From assembly GCA_947495425.1 (NCBI GenBank), contig CANLYR010000002.1:62001-126000 (forward strand): a DNA stretch of 64,000 bases, read 5' to 3'. The translations under genes and the position numbers were made by a program. This DNA comes from an uncultured Aquimarina sp. (lineage in GTDB: Bacteria; Bacteroidota; Bacteroidia; Flavobacteriales; Flavobacteriaceae). The notes under the pieces are model-generated. The model ran no database searches and was not told the DNA's origin. It saw only the letters and a list, made by a program, of their open reading frames with translations. Numbering within the stretch: the first letter of the stretch is position 1; each line of letters starts with the position of its first letter. Of the stretch, positions 35,188 through 44,655 are shown in pieces.

Positions 35188-36072
35188 TCACACTTCTAAT
35201 AGATTTTTGATATGTTGTAAAGCTGGATTTCGATTATTTTCTTTCCAGATTACAGATAACATAGCCTTTTGTGGTATGCTGGGAATTTCTAAAAATTTAA
35301 CTCCAAGATCAAACCCATATTGCAAAGAAGTAGGCACTATGGCTACTCCTAGCCCACTCTCTACTAATTTATAGATAGTTTGCGCATGAACAGATTTATG
35401 CGACACTCTTGGTGTAAACCCTTTATCCTCACAGATACTCATAATCTTATCATAATATAAAGAACTATAATCTGATGAAAACAAAATAAAGTTTTCCTGA
35501 GATACTTGATCAACCCCCGTAAAGGTTTTTGCATTGAGTACGTGGTTTTTTGGTACAACCAAAGAAAAAGTATCTGTATACAGCGGTTTCAACTTTAAAC
35601 CTTTAGTAACTCTGGCAAGTCTTACAAAGCCCAAATCCAAGTGATCCTTTTCTATGGCTTCTACCTGAAGATGATTAGACATTTCTTCCAAACTAAACTG
35701 TATCCCTGGAAACTGCTTATTTGATTTGACTAATAATTCTGGAATAACTGTTTGCATAGCAGATCCCAAAAAACCAATCCGTATTTCTCCTTCATTACCC
35801 GCATCGATTAAGCGGGTTTGCTTCACAGTGAAATCAACATGATTAAAAATATAAGCTAACTCTTTTTTTAGATACTGTCCTGCGGGTGTTAAACGTACAT
35901 TTCTTTTATCTCTAATAAATAATATCGCTCCAATGATTTTTTCCATTTGTTTTATCTGCCGACTTAGACCAGGTTGCGATATAAACAAACGGTCTGCCGC
36001 TTTTCTAAAGTGTAATTCTTCGGCCACAGCCAAAAAATAAGTGAAGTGACGAAGTTCTAACTGATAACTCAT
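35188..36072 (-). CDS. LysR-family transcriptional regulator
   Basis: 294 residues from the ATG at 36072. The winged-helix domain is LRHFTYFLAVAEELHFRKAA followed by DRLFISQPGLSRQIKQMEK. The effector domain contains IRIGFLGSAMQTVIPELLV and LVVPKNHVLNAKTFTG, and ends VSHKSVHAQTIYKLVESGLG. It is divergent from hutH with 84 nt between starts, so it probably regulates the hut operon and itself. Repeats GGTATT-TACA-GGTATT lie in that gap. In other bacteria hut regulation uses HutC, HutP or LysR types; the inducer would be histidine or urocanate by analogy. Confidence 0.9.
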   Translation of the reverse strand: MSYQLELRHFTYFLAVAEELHFRKAADRLFISQPGLSRQIKQMEKIIGAILFIRDKRNVRLTPAGQYLKKELAYIFNHVDFTVKQTRLIDAGNEGEIRIGFLGSAMQTVIPELLVKSNKQFPGIQFSLEEMSNHLQVEAIEKDHLDLGFVRLARVTKGLKLKPLYTDTFSLVVPKNHVLNAKTFTGVDQVSQENFILFSSDYSSLYYDKIMSICEDKGFTPRVSHKSVHAQTIYKLVESGLGVAIVPTSLQYGFDLGVKFLEIPSIPQKAMLSVIWKENNRNPALQHIKNLLEV

Positions 36073-36095
36073 AGTTATTAATAATTGATAATATT

Positions 36096-36111
36096 GGTAT
36101 TTACAGGTATT
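36096..36111. promoter_or_regulatory. Direct repeat GGTATT-TACA-GGTATT in the LysR-hutH divergent region
   Basis: Two GGTATT copies 10 bp apart (one helical turn) lie between the LysR start (36072) and the hutH start (36157). This is a plausible part of the LysR binding site. No T-n11-A dyad is unambiguous in this AT-rich gap. Confidence 0.3.
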
Positions 36112-36156
36112 AAAAGTAAGTATTATTTTAGTAGTCACAAATTAGAAATATCAATA

Positions 36157-37737
36157 ATGTCAAACATATCACAAGATTTTTCATATGGAGAAGACTACCT
36201 CACTGCAGGAATAGCTATAAAAATAGCTCGCAGAACGACAAAAGGAATCATCTCTCCCAATGCACGTAAGAAGATTCAAACAAGTAGACAAGTAGTAGAC
36301 AACATTGTTGAAACCGGAGATCCCGTTTACGGTATTAACACAGGGTTTGGTCCACTTTGTACCACCAAGGTATCAAGAGAAGAAACAAAAATATTACAAA
36401 GCAACATACTACAAAGTCATAGCGTAGGTGTTGGCGATCCAATCGATACTGAAACTGCTAAACTCATGTTGATTCTAAAAGTACAGTCATTATCCAAGGG
36501 GTATTCTGGTATTGCAGAAACTACTCTAGACAGGATGCTATGGCATATAGATAATGATGCTATTCCTGTAGTTCCATCTCAAGGATCAGTAGGAGCTTCG
36601 GGTGATTTAGCACCGCTTTCTCATCTTTTTCTACCGTTAATTGGCTTAGGAAAAGTGAGTTATCAAGGTAAAACAATACCTGCAAAAAAATTATTTGAGA
36701 TCACAGGATTAGAAGGGCTTGATTTAGGTCCAAAAGAAGGGCTTGCATTAATAAACGGAACCCAATTTATAGCAGCACATGCAGTACAGGTAATAGTAAA
36801 ATTGCATAGCTGTCTTACGCAAGCTGATATTATTGGCGCTATGATGATCGAAGGCTTGCAGGGATCTGTAAAACCGTTTTATCAAGAATTACATAGTCTA
36901 CGTCCATTCAAAGGAAACATCCACACAGCAGCAAGAGTAAAATCTCTTTTAAAAGGCTCCGAAATTATGGAAGCCCATATTGACTGCGACCGAGTACAGG
37001 ATCCATACTCTTTGCGGTGTATTCCTCAAGTACATGGAGCTTCAAGAAACGCATGGTTGCATTTAAAAGAACTGCTGGAAGTAGAATTAAACGCCGTAAC
37101 AGACAATCCAATCATCATTGATGAGCATCTCACTATAAGTGGTGGTAGTTTTCATGGCCAGCCCTTGGCAATGGCTCTGGATTATGCCTGCTTAGCAGCT
37201 TCAGAGCTAGGTAACATTTCAGACCGTAGAATATATCTTGCCTTAGAAGGAAATTCTTCTGGCGTTCCAAAATTACTAATGGAAGATACAGGTATCAATT
37301 CTGGATACATGATTCTTCAATATACAACCGCAGCGTTGGCTAGCGAAAATAAAGGGTTATGTTTTCCTTCAAGTGCAGATAGTATTCCCACATCACTAGG
37401 GCAAGAAGATCATGTGAGTATGGGTTCTATAGGAGGTAGAAAAGCGTTAACCGTTATTCAGAATGTCGAAAAAATATTAGCTATTGAACTTTTGACAGCA
37501 GCACAAGCTTTTGAATTTAGAAAACCTCTGAAATCAGGAGTAATTCTTGATGAAATCCATAAAGAAATAAGAACCAAAGTTTCATTTGCAAGTAAAGATC
37601 GCGTATTCGCAGATGACATAGAAAAGGGAATAGATATGATTAAAAATAAAACCATAATTACCATCGCAGAAGAGGTATCACAAAGAGAAAATTTATCATT
37701 AGAAACCCAATTTTCTAATGAATTTGAAGTATATTAA
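36157..37737 (+). CDS. hutH: Histidine ammonia-lyase
   Basis: 526 residues from the ATG at 36157. The MIO cofactor triad Ala-Ser-Gly sits in SQGSVGASGDLAPLSHLFLP near residue 147. Other conserved blocks are VYGINTGFGPLCTTKVS, CDRVQDPYSLRCIPQVHGAS, VTDNPIIIDEHLTISGGSFH and SSADSIPTSLGQEDHVSMGS. It deaminates histidine to urocanate. First gene of hutH-I-U-G; hutI follows after 37 nt. It is divergent from a LysR regulator. Length and motifs are complete. Confidence 0.95.
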   Translation: MSNISQDFSYGEDYLTAGIAIKIARRTTKGIISPNARKKIQTSRQVVDNIVETGDPVYGINTGFGPLCTTKVSREETKILQSNILQSHSVGVGDPIDTETAKLMLILKVQSLSKGYSGIAETTLDRMLWHIDNDAIPVVPSQGSVGASGDLAPLSHLFLPLIGLGKVSYQGKTIPAKKLFEITGLEGLDLGPKEGLALINGTQFIAAHAVQVIVKLHSCLTQADIIGAMMIEGLQGSVKPFYQELHSLRPFKGNIHTAARVKSLLKGSEIMEAHIDCDRVQDPYSLRCIPQVHGASRNAWLHLKELLEVELNAVTDNPIIIDEHLTISGGSFHGQPLAMALDYACLAASELGNISDRRIYLALEGNSSGVPKLLMEDTGINSGYMILQYTTAALASENKGLCFPSSADSIPTSLGQEDHVSMGSIGGRKALTVIQNVEKILAIELLTAAQAFEFRKPLKSGVILDEIHKEIRTKVSFASKDRVFADDIEKGIDMIKNKTIITIAEEVSQRENLSLETQFSNEFEVY

Positions 37738-37774
37738 TAGGTAAATAGATAAAGAGAAACAGCAAGGCTATAGT

Positions 37775-39040
37775 ATGAAAAAATATAAAGTAATAGGTCC
37801 TATAACTCAACTCTTGAGTATGGAAAATTTAGCCGTTAAGGGACCTCTGAAAGATGAAGAATTATCGGTAGTAGAAAATGCCGGAATACTAATTGAAAAC
37901 GAAAAAATTCATACTATCGGTCAGTATTCAGATATTGTAAAAAAGGGAACAGCACTTGACGCAGAAAGTATTGAATTACAGGGAGATCATGTATGCGTAC
38001 CAGGATTCGTAGATGCGCATACACATATTTGTTTTTCTGGCTCCAGAGCAAGAGACTATGCCATGCGTAATGCTGGAAAAACATATTTAGAAATCGCTGA
38101 GGCCGGAGGCGGAATCTGGGATACTGTAACTCAAACCAGAAAGGCACAACAACAAGAATTAACCTCTGGCGTAATTAAAAGAGCAAATGCGCTATTAAAA
38201 TCAGGGATTACAACTATCGAGGTTAAAAGTGGATACGGACTTTCTGTACAAGAAGAACTTAAAATGCTACGTGCGATAAAAAAAGCAAATAGCAACACAG
38301 CAGCAGATTTGATAGCAACTTGTCTTGCAGGACATATGCTCCCCAGAGATTTTGAAGGAGATCATAAAACCTATCTTGAAGCTATTAGTAATTCACTTTT
38401 TCCCATTCTAAAAGAAGAAAACCTCACAAATCGAATCGATGCTTTTATCGAAAAAAGTGCTTTTCTACCATCAGATATTTACCCGTATTTTAAGAAAGCC
38501 AAAGCTATGGGATTTGATATCACAGTACACGCTGATCAGTTTAGTACAGGAGGTAGCGAAGTTGCCGTAGAAATGAATGCCATTAGTGCTGACCATCTTG
38601 AAGCGAGTACCGAGGATGAGATAGAGATGTTAGCCAAAAGTAATGTGATTTCTGTTGCACTCCCCGGCGCCTCTATAGGCTTAGGGTGCAATTTTACCCC
38701 TGCAAGAAAAATTTTAGACGCAGGAGGTGGATTAGCTATCGCAAGTGATTGGAATCCAGGTTCGGCACCAATGGGTGATTTATTAACACAAGCCTGTATT
38801 TTAGGAACATTTCAAAAATTATCAAATACTGAAGTCCTTGCCGGAATAACATTCAGAGCCTCTGCAGCACTAAACCTGAAGGATAGAGGAAAACTATCCC
38901 CCGGCATGTTAGCAGATTTCAATCTATTTCAAACCGATCACTTTAATGAAATTTTCTATCATCAAGGTAAGCTTGTTCCCTCACAAGTATGGAAACGAGG
39001 AAAAGTCGTGTATAACAAACATAATAACAAAAACAAATGA
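37775..39040 (+). CDS. hutI: Imidazolonepropionase
   Basis: 421 residues, amidohydrolase fold. The HxH metal motif is in FVDAHTHICFSGSRARDY near residue 80. Then GGIWDTVTQTRKAQQQELTS, SGYGLSVQEELKMLRAIKKA, and the second metal ligands in DITVHADQFSTGGSEVAVE and SADHLEASTEDEIEML. ALPGASIGLGCNFTPARKIL and IASDWNPGSAPMGDLLTQ complete the active site. It opens the imidazolone ring to formiminoglutamate. It overlaps hutU by 4 nt (ATGA), so the two are translationally coupled. Confidence 0.95.
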   Translation: MKKYKVIGPITQLLSMENLAVKGPLKDEELSVVENAGILIENEKIHTIGQYSDIVKKGTALDAESIELQGDHVCVPGFVDAHTHICFSGSRARDYAMRNAGKTYLEIAEAGGGIWDTVTQTRKAQQQELTSGVIKRANALLKSGITTIEVKSGYGLSVQEELKMLRAIKKANSNTAADLIATCLAGHMLPRDFEGDHKTYLEAISNSLFPILKEENLTNRIDAFIEKSAFLPSDIYPYFKKAKAMGFDITVHADQFSTGGSEVAVEMNAISADHLEASTEDEIEMLAKSNVISVALPGASIGLGCNFTPARKILDAGGGLAIASDWNPGSAPMGDLLTQACILGTFQKLSNTEVLAGITFRASAALNLKDRGKLSPGMLADFNLFQTDHFNEIFYHQGKLVPSQVWKRGKVVYNKHNNKNK

Positions 39041-41043
39041 CCTTTACAGCACAAATACTTCAGGGCATTCCTAAAGAATTACCTCAAAAAAAATCACTAA
39101 ACCCCAAGGTTAGCCGTGCTCCTAAACGAAAGCAAATTCTTACTTTAGAGGAGAAAAAACTTGCGCTTAGAAACGCATTACGATATTTTCCTAATAACTG
39201 GCATGAACTACTTGCTGAAGAATTCCTAGAAGAACTAAATGAATTTGGCCGTATTTATATGTATCGTTTTATGCCAGAGTATACAATCTATGCAAGACCA
39301 TTAGATGAATATCCAGCAAAGATTAAACAAGCAGCAGGAGTAATGTTAATGATTCAAAACAATCTGGATCATGCAGTTGCTCAACATCCTTATGAGCTCA
39401 TCACTTATGGAGGTAATGGTGCTGTATTTCAAAATTGGGCACAATACATACTTACCATGCAATATCTTGCAATGATAAACGAAGAACAGACCCTACATAT
39501 GTATTCTGGTCATCCCATGGGATTGTTTCCCTCTTCAAAAAGTGCCCCACGAGTTGTTGTTACCAACGGAATGATGATTCCTAATTACTCTACACCCGAT
39601 GATTGGGAAAAATATAATGCTTTAGGAGTTACACAATATGGACAAATGACTGCAGGTAGTTATATGTATATTGGTCCGCAAGGTATTGTTCATGGTACTA
39701 CGATCACTGTGATGAATGCTTTCAGGAAAACATTAAAACCTGGTGAATCCTATGCGGGAAAAATTTTCTTGACAGCTGGTCTGGGAGGTATGAGCGGTGC
39801 GCAACCCAAAGCTGGAAACATTGCGGGATGCATAACCGTATGTGCAGAAGTAAATCCTCAAGCCGCTACAAAACGGTATGAACAAGGCTGGGTAGACGAA
39901 ATTTTGGATGATTTAGGTAAATTAGTCATTAGAGTAAAGAAAGCCATAGATAACAGAGAAATTGTATCCATCGCATACCAAGGTAATATTGTTGATGTAT
40001 GGGAACAGTTTTATAAAGAAAATATTGATATAACGCTTGGTTCAGATCAAACCTCTCTACATAATCCCTGGTCTGGGGGATATTATCCTGTTGGATTGAG
40101 TTTTGAAGAATCAAACACAATGATCAGCAATGATCCTGAGAATTTTAAAAGAAAAGTTCAGGAATCACTACGAAGACATGCAGCAGCAATCAATAAGCAC
40201 ACAAAAAAAGGTACTTATTTTTTCGATTATGGCAATGCTTTCCTATTAGAAGCATCACGATCAGGTGCAGATATAATGGCAAAAAACGGTATAGATTTCA
40301 AATACTCATCCTATGTACAAGATATTTTAGGTCCGATGTGCTTTGATTATGGATTTGGTCCGTTTCGATGGGTCTGTACTTCTGGCAAGCCTGAAGACCT
40401 AGATAAAACGGATCAAATTGCGTTGGAAGTAATGGAGGCTATTAAAAATGTCTCTCCACAAGAAATCCAACAACAACTGCAAGATAATATCACCTGGATA
40501 CGCGAAGCAAAACAAAATAAGCTCGTAGTAGGTTCTCAAGCTAGGATTCTATATGCCGATTCAGAAGGAAGGATAAAAATCGCTGAAGCCTTTAATAAAG
40601 CGATAAAAAATGGGGAGATCTCTGCTCCTATAGTTTTAGGGAGAGATCACCACGATGTTAGTGGTACCGATTCTCCATATAGAGAAACTAGTAATATCTA
40701 TGACGGTAGTAAGTTTACAGCAGATATGGCAATTCATAATGTCATTGGTGATAGTTTTAGAGGAGCTACCTGGGTTTCTATCCATAATGGCGGAGGTGTT
40801 GGATGGGGTGAAGTCATTAATGGTGGGTTTGGTTTACTACTTGACGGATCGCAAGATGCCTCAGAAAGATTAAAAAACATGCTCTTTTATGATGTAAATA
40901 ATGGCATTTCAAGAAGAAGTTGGGCAAGAAATAAAGAAGCTTTATTTGCGATAAAAAGAGAAATGGAGCGTACTCCCGAACTAAAAGTTACTTTAGCAAA
41001 CCATGTTGATGATGCTATTTTGAATGCTACTTTTGAGAATTAA
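39037..41043 (+). CDS. hutU: Urocanate hydratase
   Basis: 668 residues, NAD+-dependent. Conserved blocks: LITYGGNGAVFQNWAQYILT, YSGHPMGLFPSSKSAPRVVV, TAGSYMYIGPQGIVHGTTIT, AGLGGMSGAQPKAGNIAGC and DQTSLHNPWSGGYYPVGLSF. The C-terminal part has YVQDILGPMCFDYGFGPFRW, with the conserved Cys, and SGTDSPYRETSNIYDGS. It is longer than the classic ~555-residue HutU, which fits the long form seen in Bacteroidota. It converts urocanate to imidazolonepropionate. Start codon overlaps the hutI stop. Confidence 0.95.
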   Translation: MTFTAQILQGIPKELPQKKSLNPKVSRAPKRKQILTLEEKKLALRNALRYFPNNWHELLAEEFLEELNEFGRIYMYRFMPEYTIYARPLDEYPAKIKQAAGVMLMIQNNLDHAVAQHPYELITYGGNGAVFQNWAQYILTMQYLAMINEEQTLHMYSGHPMGLFPSSKSAPRVVVTNGMMIPNYSTPDDWEKYNALGVTQYGQMTAGSYMYIGPQGIVHGTTITVMNAFRKTLKPGESYAGKIFLTAGLGGMSGAQPKAGNIAGCITVCAEVNPQAATKRYEQGWVDEILDDLGKLVIRVKKAIDNREIVSIAYQGNIVDVWEQFYKENIDITLGSDQTSLHNPWSGGYYPVGLSFEESNTMISNDPENFKRKVQESLRRHAAAINKHTKKGTYFFDYGNAFLLEASRSGADIMAKNGIDFKYSSYVQDILGPMCFDYGFGPFRWVCTSGKPEDLDKTDQIALEVMEAIKNVSPQEIQQQLQDNITWIREAKQNKLVVGSQARILYADSEGRIKIAEAFNKAIKNGEISAPIVLGRDHHDVSGTDSPYRETSNIYDGSKFTADMAIHNVIGDSFRGATWVSIHNGGGVGWGEVINGGFGLLLDGSQDASERLKNMLFYDVNNGISRRSWARNKEALFAIKREMERTPELKVTLANHVDDAILNATFEN

Positions 41044-41052
41044 ATAGTATAT

Positions 41053-42021
41053 ATGATTTCAAAAAAGATGAAAAACTACTTAAAACCAGAGGCTAATTTT
41101 TGGAGTGGGCGTAGCTCTGCGAATCAATTGTACTTACATGAAAAAATAAAATGTATTGATCTACAAAATGATACACTTCCAAAAACCAAAAAAAAATCAT
41201 TTAGCATATTAGGATATGCATGTGATGAAGGCGTAAAAAGAAACCAAGGGAGAATTGGCGCTGCTCAAGGCCCTAATACTATCAGAAAAATGCTTGCACC
41301 TTTATCAAATCATTTTTCTGATCAGATTGAAATTTTGGATGTTGGCAATATCATTTGCAATAAAGAAGACCTAGAATCAACGCAACAAGAAACTTCTCAT
41401 AGCATTGCCGCGCTCTTGCATCATAACATGTTTCCGATAGTTCTGGGAGGAGGTCATGACCTTGCCTATGCACACTATAATGGAATTAAAAAACAGTTCC
41501 CTGATAAAACTATTGGTATTATTAATCTTGATGCACATTTTGATCTTAGAAAAGTAGAAACTCAAGGAAATTCTGGCACACCTTTTTATCAGATCGCCAA
41601 AGAAAATGAATCTTTTAAATATTTATGCCTTGGTATTCAGAAAGAAGCAAATAATCCAGAATTGTTTAAAACCGCTAATGAATTAAATGTTAAACACATA
41701 GAAAACACACAATTCACTATTGAAAATAAAAATGTTGTTTTTACTAAAGTTAAAGACTTCATTTCATCAGTAGATCATATTTATTTAACTATAGATATTG
41801 ATGGATTTTCTTCTGCATATGCTCCCGGAGTGAGCGCACCATCTCCAATGGGATTTTCAATAGATATTGCATTAGAAACCATACAATTAATTTGCAAATC
41901 TGAGGCATTACTGAGTATTGATATGGTAGAACTTAATCCAAAATATGATATAGACCATTGTACTGCAAGACTTTGTTCAAGATTAATTTACAATATCATA
42001 CATTGGTTGTCATTTCCATAG
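41053..42021 (+). CDS. hutG: Formimidoylglutamase (arginase/ureohydrolase family)
   Basis: 322 residues. The binuclear Mn ligands are visible: GGGHDLAYAHYNGIKKQF, IGIINLDAHFDLRKVETQG (DAHxD) and YLTIDIDGFSSAYAPGVSAP (DxDxxD-like). It splits formiminoglutamate into formamide and glutamate. It lies 9 nt after hutU and ends the operon; its presence means the locus uses the one-step HutG route rather than HutF plus deformylase. A second in-frame ATG eight codons in is also possible as start. Confidence 0.93.
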   Translation: MISKKMKNYLKPEANFWSGRSSANQLYLHEKIKCIDLQNDTLPKTKKKSFSILGYACDEGVKRNQGRIGAAQGPNTIRKMLAPLSNHFSDQIEILDVGNIICNKEDLESTQQETSHSIAALLHHNMFPIVLGGGHDLAYAHYNGIKKQFPDKTIGIINLDAHFDLRKVETQGNSGTPFYQIAKENESFKYLCLGIQKEANNPELFKTANELNVKHIENTQFTIENKNVVFTKVKDFISSVDHIYLTIDIDGFSSAYAPGVSAPSPMGFSIDIALETIQLICKSEALLSIDMVELNPKYDIDHCTARLCSRLIYNIIHWLSFP

Positions 42022-42158
42022 TTTTTGTTACAGAATACTACCTTAGTCGTCTAGTATATTATATTAACACTTATATTGATAGTCTATACATAAAATTAAA
42101 TCTATGTTGTAGTTAAAAGATAAAGTGTAGCAATCCATTCATTTTGAAAATATAACAT

Positions 42159-43373
42159 ATGAAAAGTCTATTATCTATACTCATACTTTCTATTTTCTCA
42201 TTAGTTAGTAACGCACAAGATTATAATTCTATATCAGGAAAAATAATAGATAAAGAAACCAAAGAACCATTACCATTTGCTTCGATTTACATAAAAAATA
42301 ATGCAACAGGAACTACATCTAATAAAGATGGTACATTTATATTTCATGTATCTTCTCATATAGGTACCGAACCCGTAACCATCTCAATGATTGGATACAT
42401 AAGCACCCAAATACCAGCTGATCAATTTACTAAAAACCAAATAATTTATCTTCAACAAGGCGTTTCACAACTTGATCAAGTGATTCTAACTTCAGAAAAA
42501 CCACTAACAGCTAAAAAAATTGTTAAAAAAGCATACAAGTCTATTGACATAAACTATCCTAAAGAGCCTTATATTCTTGAGGGGTTTATACGCGATCTTC
42601 AAAATGAGGACGGTAGATATGTCGAACTATTAGAGTGTGCTGTTAAGTTTCGCTATGAAAACTACAAGGATTATAACTCACCAAAAGTCGAGTTACAAGA
42701 AGTAAGACGAAGCTATATAGCTAAAAAACACTCCTGGAATGAAGATTTTGAAAGAAAAAACTCAATTGTAGATATAATTGAAGACGACTTTATACGATAT
42801 GATTATGGACCAATTAAAGTAAAAAATGGATGGGTATACAAAATCGAAAGTGTATTACCGTTTGCAGACAGATTAGTTTATAAAATTACAGGCACAAACC
42901 CACCATTTCAAAAAGCTACCCTGTACATTGACACCAAAAATTTTGCTTTTGTACGAATTGAATTAAACCGGTCTAGAAATAAAAAAAAATATTACAAAAG
43001 AAGATTAACCAATGGACAGCAAGAAGCTGGGTATGATATCATATTTGAGTATCAAGAATATAAAGGTAAAATGTATCTAAAGTATTTAAAAGAAGAAGAC
43101 ACCTGGCATATCTATGAAGGGCTTGGATCCAATCAGATATTATTTATAAAACATCCTAAAAAAGAGTTATTTATCAATAAAATAATCACTAAAAATATTG
43201 GAGCCAACAATTTTAGTCACAACCACAATAGTAATAAAAGTATAGAAAATCAAGCTGGTTTATACAATCCAGAGTTTTGGAAATATTACAATGCCCCAAC
43301 ACTTACTAATGAAGAAAGCAAAATCGTTGAAGAACTTAAAAAAGCCAACATTAATAGCTTACAAAAAGAATAG
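42159..43373 (+). CDS. Exported protein with carboxypeptidase-regulatory-like domain
   Basis: 404 residues. Signal peptide MKSLLSILILSIFSLVSNAQ. A CarboxypepD_reg-like beta-sandwich follows at ~25-105 (SISGKIIDKETKEPLPFASI, GTTSNKDGTFIFHV). The remaining ~300 residues look like the periplasmic part of DUF5686-like proteins (KPLTAKKIVKKAYKSIDINY, GYDIIFEYQEYKGKMYLKYL) but stop before an outer-membrane barrel. It is probably periplasmic or outer-membrane anchored. Function is unknown. An intrinsic terminator follows directly. Confidence 0.85.
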   Translation: MKSLLSILILSIFSLVSNAQDYNSISGKIIDKETKEPLPFASIYIKNNATGTTSNKDGTFIFHVSSHIGTEPVTISMIGYISTQIPADQFTKNQIIYLQQGVSQLDQVILTSEKPLTAKKIVKKAYKSIDINYPKEPYILEGFIRDLQNEDGRYVELLECAVKFRYENYKDYNSPKVELQEVRRSYIAKKHSWNEDFERKNSIVDIIEDDFIRYDYGPIKVKNGWVYKIESVLPFADRLVYKITGTNPPFQKATLYIDTKNFAFVRIELNRSRNKKKYYKRRLTNGQQEAGYDIIFEYQEYKGKMYLKYLKEEDTWHIYEGLGSNQILFIKHPKKELFINKIITKNIGANNFSHNHNSNKSIENQAGLYNPEFWKYYNAPTLTNEESKIVEELKKANINSLQKE

Positions 43374-43376
43374 CCA

Positions 43377-43402
43377 ATAAGGCATCTCCTTATCATTTTT
43401 TT
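43377..43402 (+). terminator. Intrinsic terminator after the regulatory-domain protein gene
   Basis: ATAAGG (43377-43382) pairs with CCTTAT (43388-43393) around CATCT, followed by CATTTTTTT. It begins four nt past the stop of the plus-strand gene. Confidence 0.6.
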
Positions 43403-43452
43403 AGCATCACTTCAAATTCGAAGCACATGTATGATTTTTAGAATATCGAATT

Positions 43453-43484
43453 AAAAAAAGGGATTACCAGAAAATAATCCCTTT
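43453..43484 (-). terminator. Intrinsic terminator for the 32-residue minus-strand gene
   Basis: GGGATTA (43460-43466) and TAATCCC (43475-43481) form a stem, extended by AAA/TTT. On the minus strand it is followed by seven T (complement of 43453-43459), so it terminates leftward transcription, about 45 nt past the small ORF stop at 43528. Confidence 0.7.
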
Positions 43485-43527
43485 GATAGATTTGAAAAAC
43501 AAAAACTCAAACTTTTTTATATCCCTG

Positions 43528-43626
43528 TTACTTACGAATTGCATAACTAGAAGCTTTAGGAAGTTCGCTTAAAAAACTAATAATACTACTAAAGTTTAGT
43601 CCAAACGTAGAATTTAAATTATTCAT
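43528..43626 (-). CDS. 32-residue peptide gene with dedicated terminator, unrecognised
   Basis: ATG at 43626, TAA at 43528. The peptide is amphipathic and Ser-rich: MNNLNSTFGLNFSSIISF then LSELPKASSYAIRK. No signal peptide or membrane helix. A TTTGG...TAGTATTTTG arrangement lies upstream on the minus strand, roughly like a Bacteroidota promoter but with imperfect spacing. A strong leftward terminator lies just downstream. These bracket a monocistronic transcript of about 200 nt. It could equally be a small RNA. I recognise no family and propose no function. Confidence 0.5.
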   Translation of the reverse strand: MNNLNSTFGLNFSSIISFLSELPKASSYAIRK

Positions 43627-44015
43627 AATTGTGCGATTTAAGGTTAATTTGATACCAAAATACTATGTTATCAACATAAAACCAAATAAAATGTTCATTA
43701 ATTGTTGATAATTTGTTGAAATAATAAATTTTACCGATATAATACACATTAATCTTGTAAAAAAATAAATTAACATGTATTAACTTACATATCATGTTAA
43801 TAACTATGTTAACAACTCTAATTTTAATTACAAACAGTAGCTCTCCGCAGTTATAAAAATGAGCATAACCATTTATTTAACAAATGATTACCAGAAAACT
43901 CCGTATTTAAAATAAATACATTGCTTTGATGATAAACTCTTCGATAAAAGTTAGATTAAAAATTATGACACCTCAACCATAATAATCTATTCTTTCTTTT
44001 ATCTACATTGCAATT
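43627..44015. other. Gene-free AT-rich spacer
   Basis: 389 nt without a convincing ORF. It contains the promoter region of the 32-residue gene at its left end and that of the 159-residue gene at its right end. Several TTATCAAC/GTTGATAA and ATGTTAA words occur between 43665 and 43815; these look like AT-rich repeats, and I do not read them as an origin. Confidence 0.4.
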
Positions 44016-44495
44016 ATGAAAGCTACCACTATAAAAGAGATTAAAACAGAGCTTGTGCATCGCTCCCATCAGGAACTTATTGAGCTATGTCTTCATCTGT
44101 CGAGATTTAAAAAAGAAAATAAAGAACTCCTTACTTATCTATTGTTTGAAAGTATTAATGAAGAAGGATATATAGAAAGTATAAAAAGTGAAGTAGACGA
44201 GCAATTTGAAATGATCAACACCAAATCACATCACTATATAAAAAAAAGTGTTCGTAAAATTTTACGGATTATAAGAAAATACATTAGATACTCAAAGAAT
44301 AAAGAGACCGAGGTAGAGCTATTACTTTATTTTTGTGAAAAATTAAAAAACTATACTCCATATATTCAGAAAAGTAGTGTTCTGAAGCATATACAATCTC
44401 GCGAACTTCTAGCCATTAAAAAAAAAGTGTCTAAACTACACGAGGATTTACAGTATGACTATACTATCGAGTTAGAAAAACTACACATCAAATAG
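44016..44495 (+). CDS. Helical hypothetical protein (159 residues)
   Basis: Predicted almost wholly alpha-helical and strongly charged: TIKEIKTELVHRSHQELIEL, ESINEEGYIESIKSEVDEQF, SVRKILRIIRKYIRYSKNKE, RELLAIKKKVSKLHEDLQYD. It resembles the short helical DUF6155-type proteins of Bacteroidota in composition and in the opening 'xELIELCLHL' pattern, but I cannot assign it firmly. No signal peptide or membrane helix. It stands alone, 160 nt upstream of the cold-shock gene. Confidence 0.7.
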   Translation: MKATTIKEIKTELVHRSHQELIELCLHLSRFKKENKELLTYLLFESINEEGYIESIKSEVDEQFEMINTKSHHYIKKSVRKILRIIRKYIRYSKNKETEVELLLYFCEKLKNYTPYIQKSSVLKHIQSRELLAIKKKVSKLHEDLQYDYTIELEKLHIK

Positions 44496-44593
44496 TAACC
44501 TAAAATTATAGCTGATTATAATGTTTTTGATAACCAAACGTTTAAACCGTAAAAAAAATAACTTTTAATAGTAAAGAGTATTTAAAAAACATT

Positions 44594-44653
44594 ATGGTCT
44601 TTTGGATATTTGGTACTATCTTTGGAACTGTATTAACTAATTTAAAATTTTAA
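44594..44653 (+). CDS. Possible 19-residue hydrophobic leader ORF before the cold-shock gene
   Basis: ATG at 44594, TAA at 44651-44653, two nt before the cold-shock ATG at 44656. The peptide would be MVFWIFGTIFGTVLTNLKF. The tight spacing is what invites attention. It could be a translated leader that couples to the cold-shock gene, or chance in an AT-rich leader. No other support. Confidence 0.2.
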   Translation: MVFWIFGTIFGTVLTNLKF

Positions 44654-44655
44654 CA

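Noticed and set aside
43665-43815. TTATCAAC / GTTGATAA words suggesting DnaA boxes or an origin
   Set aside because: They differ from the TTATCCACA box, have no dnaA, dnaN or rpmH nearby, and sit in a generally AT-rich spacer where such words are frequent.
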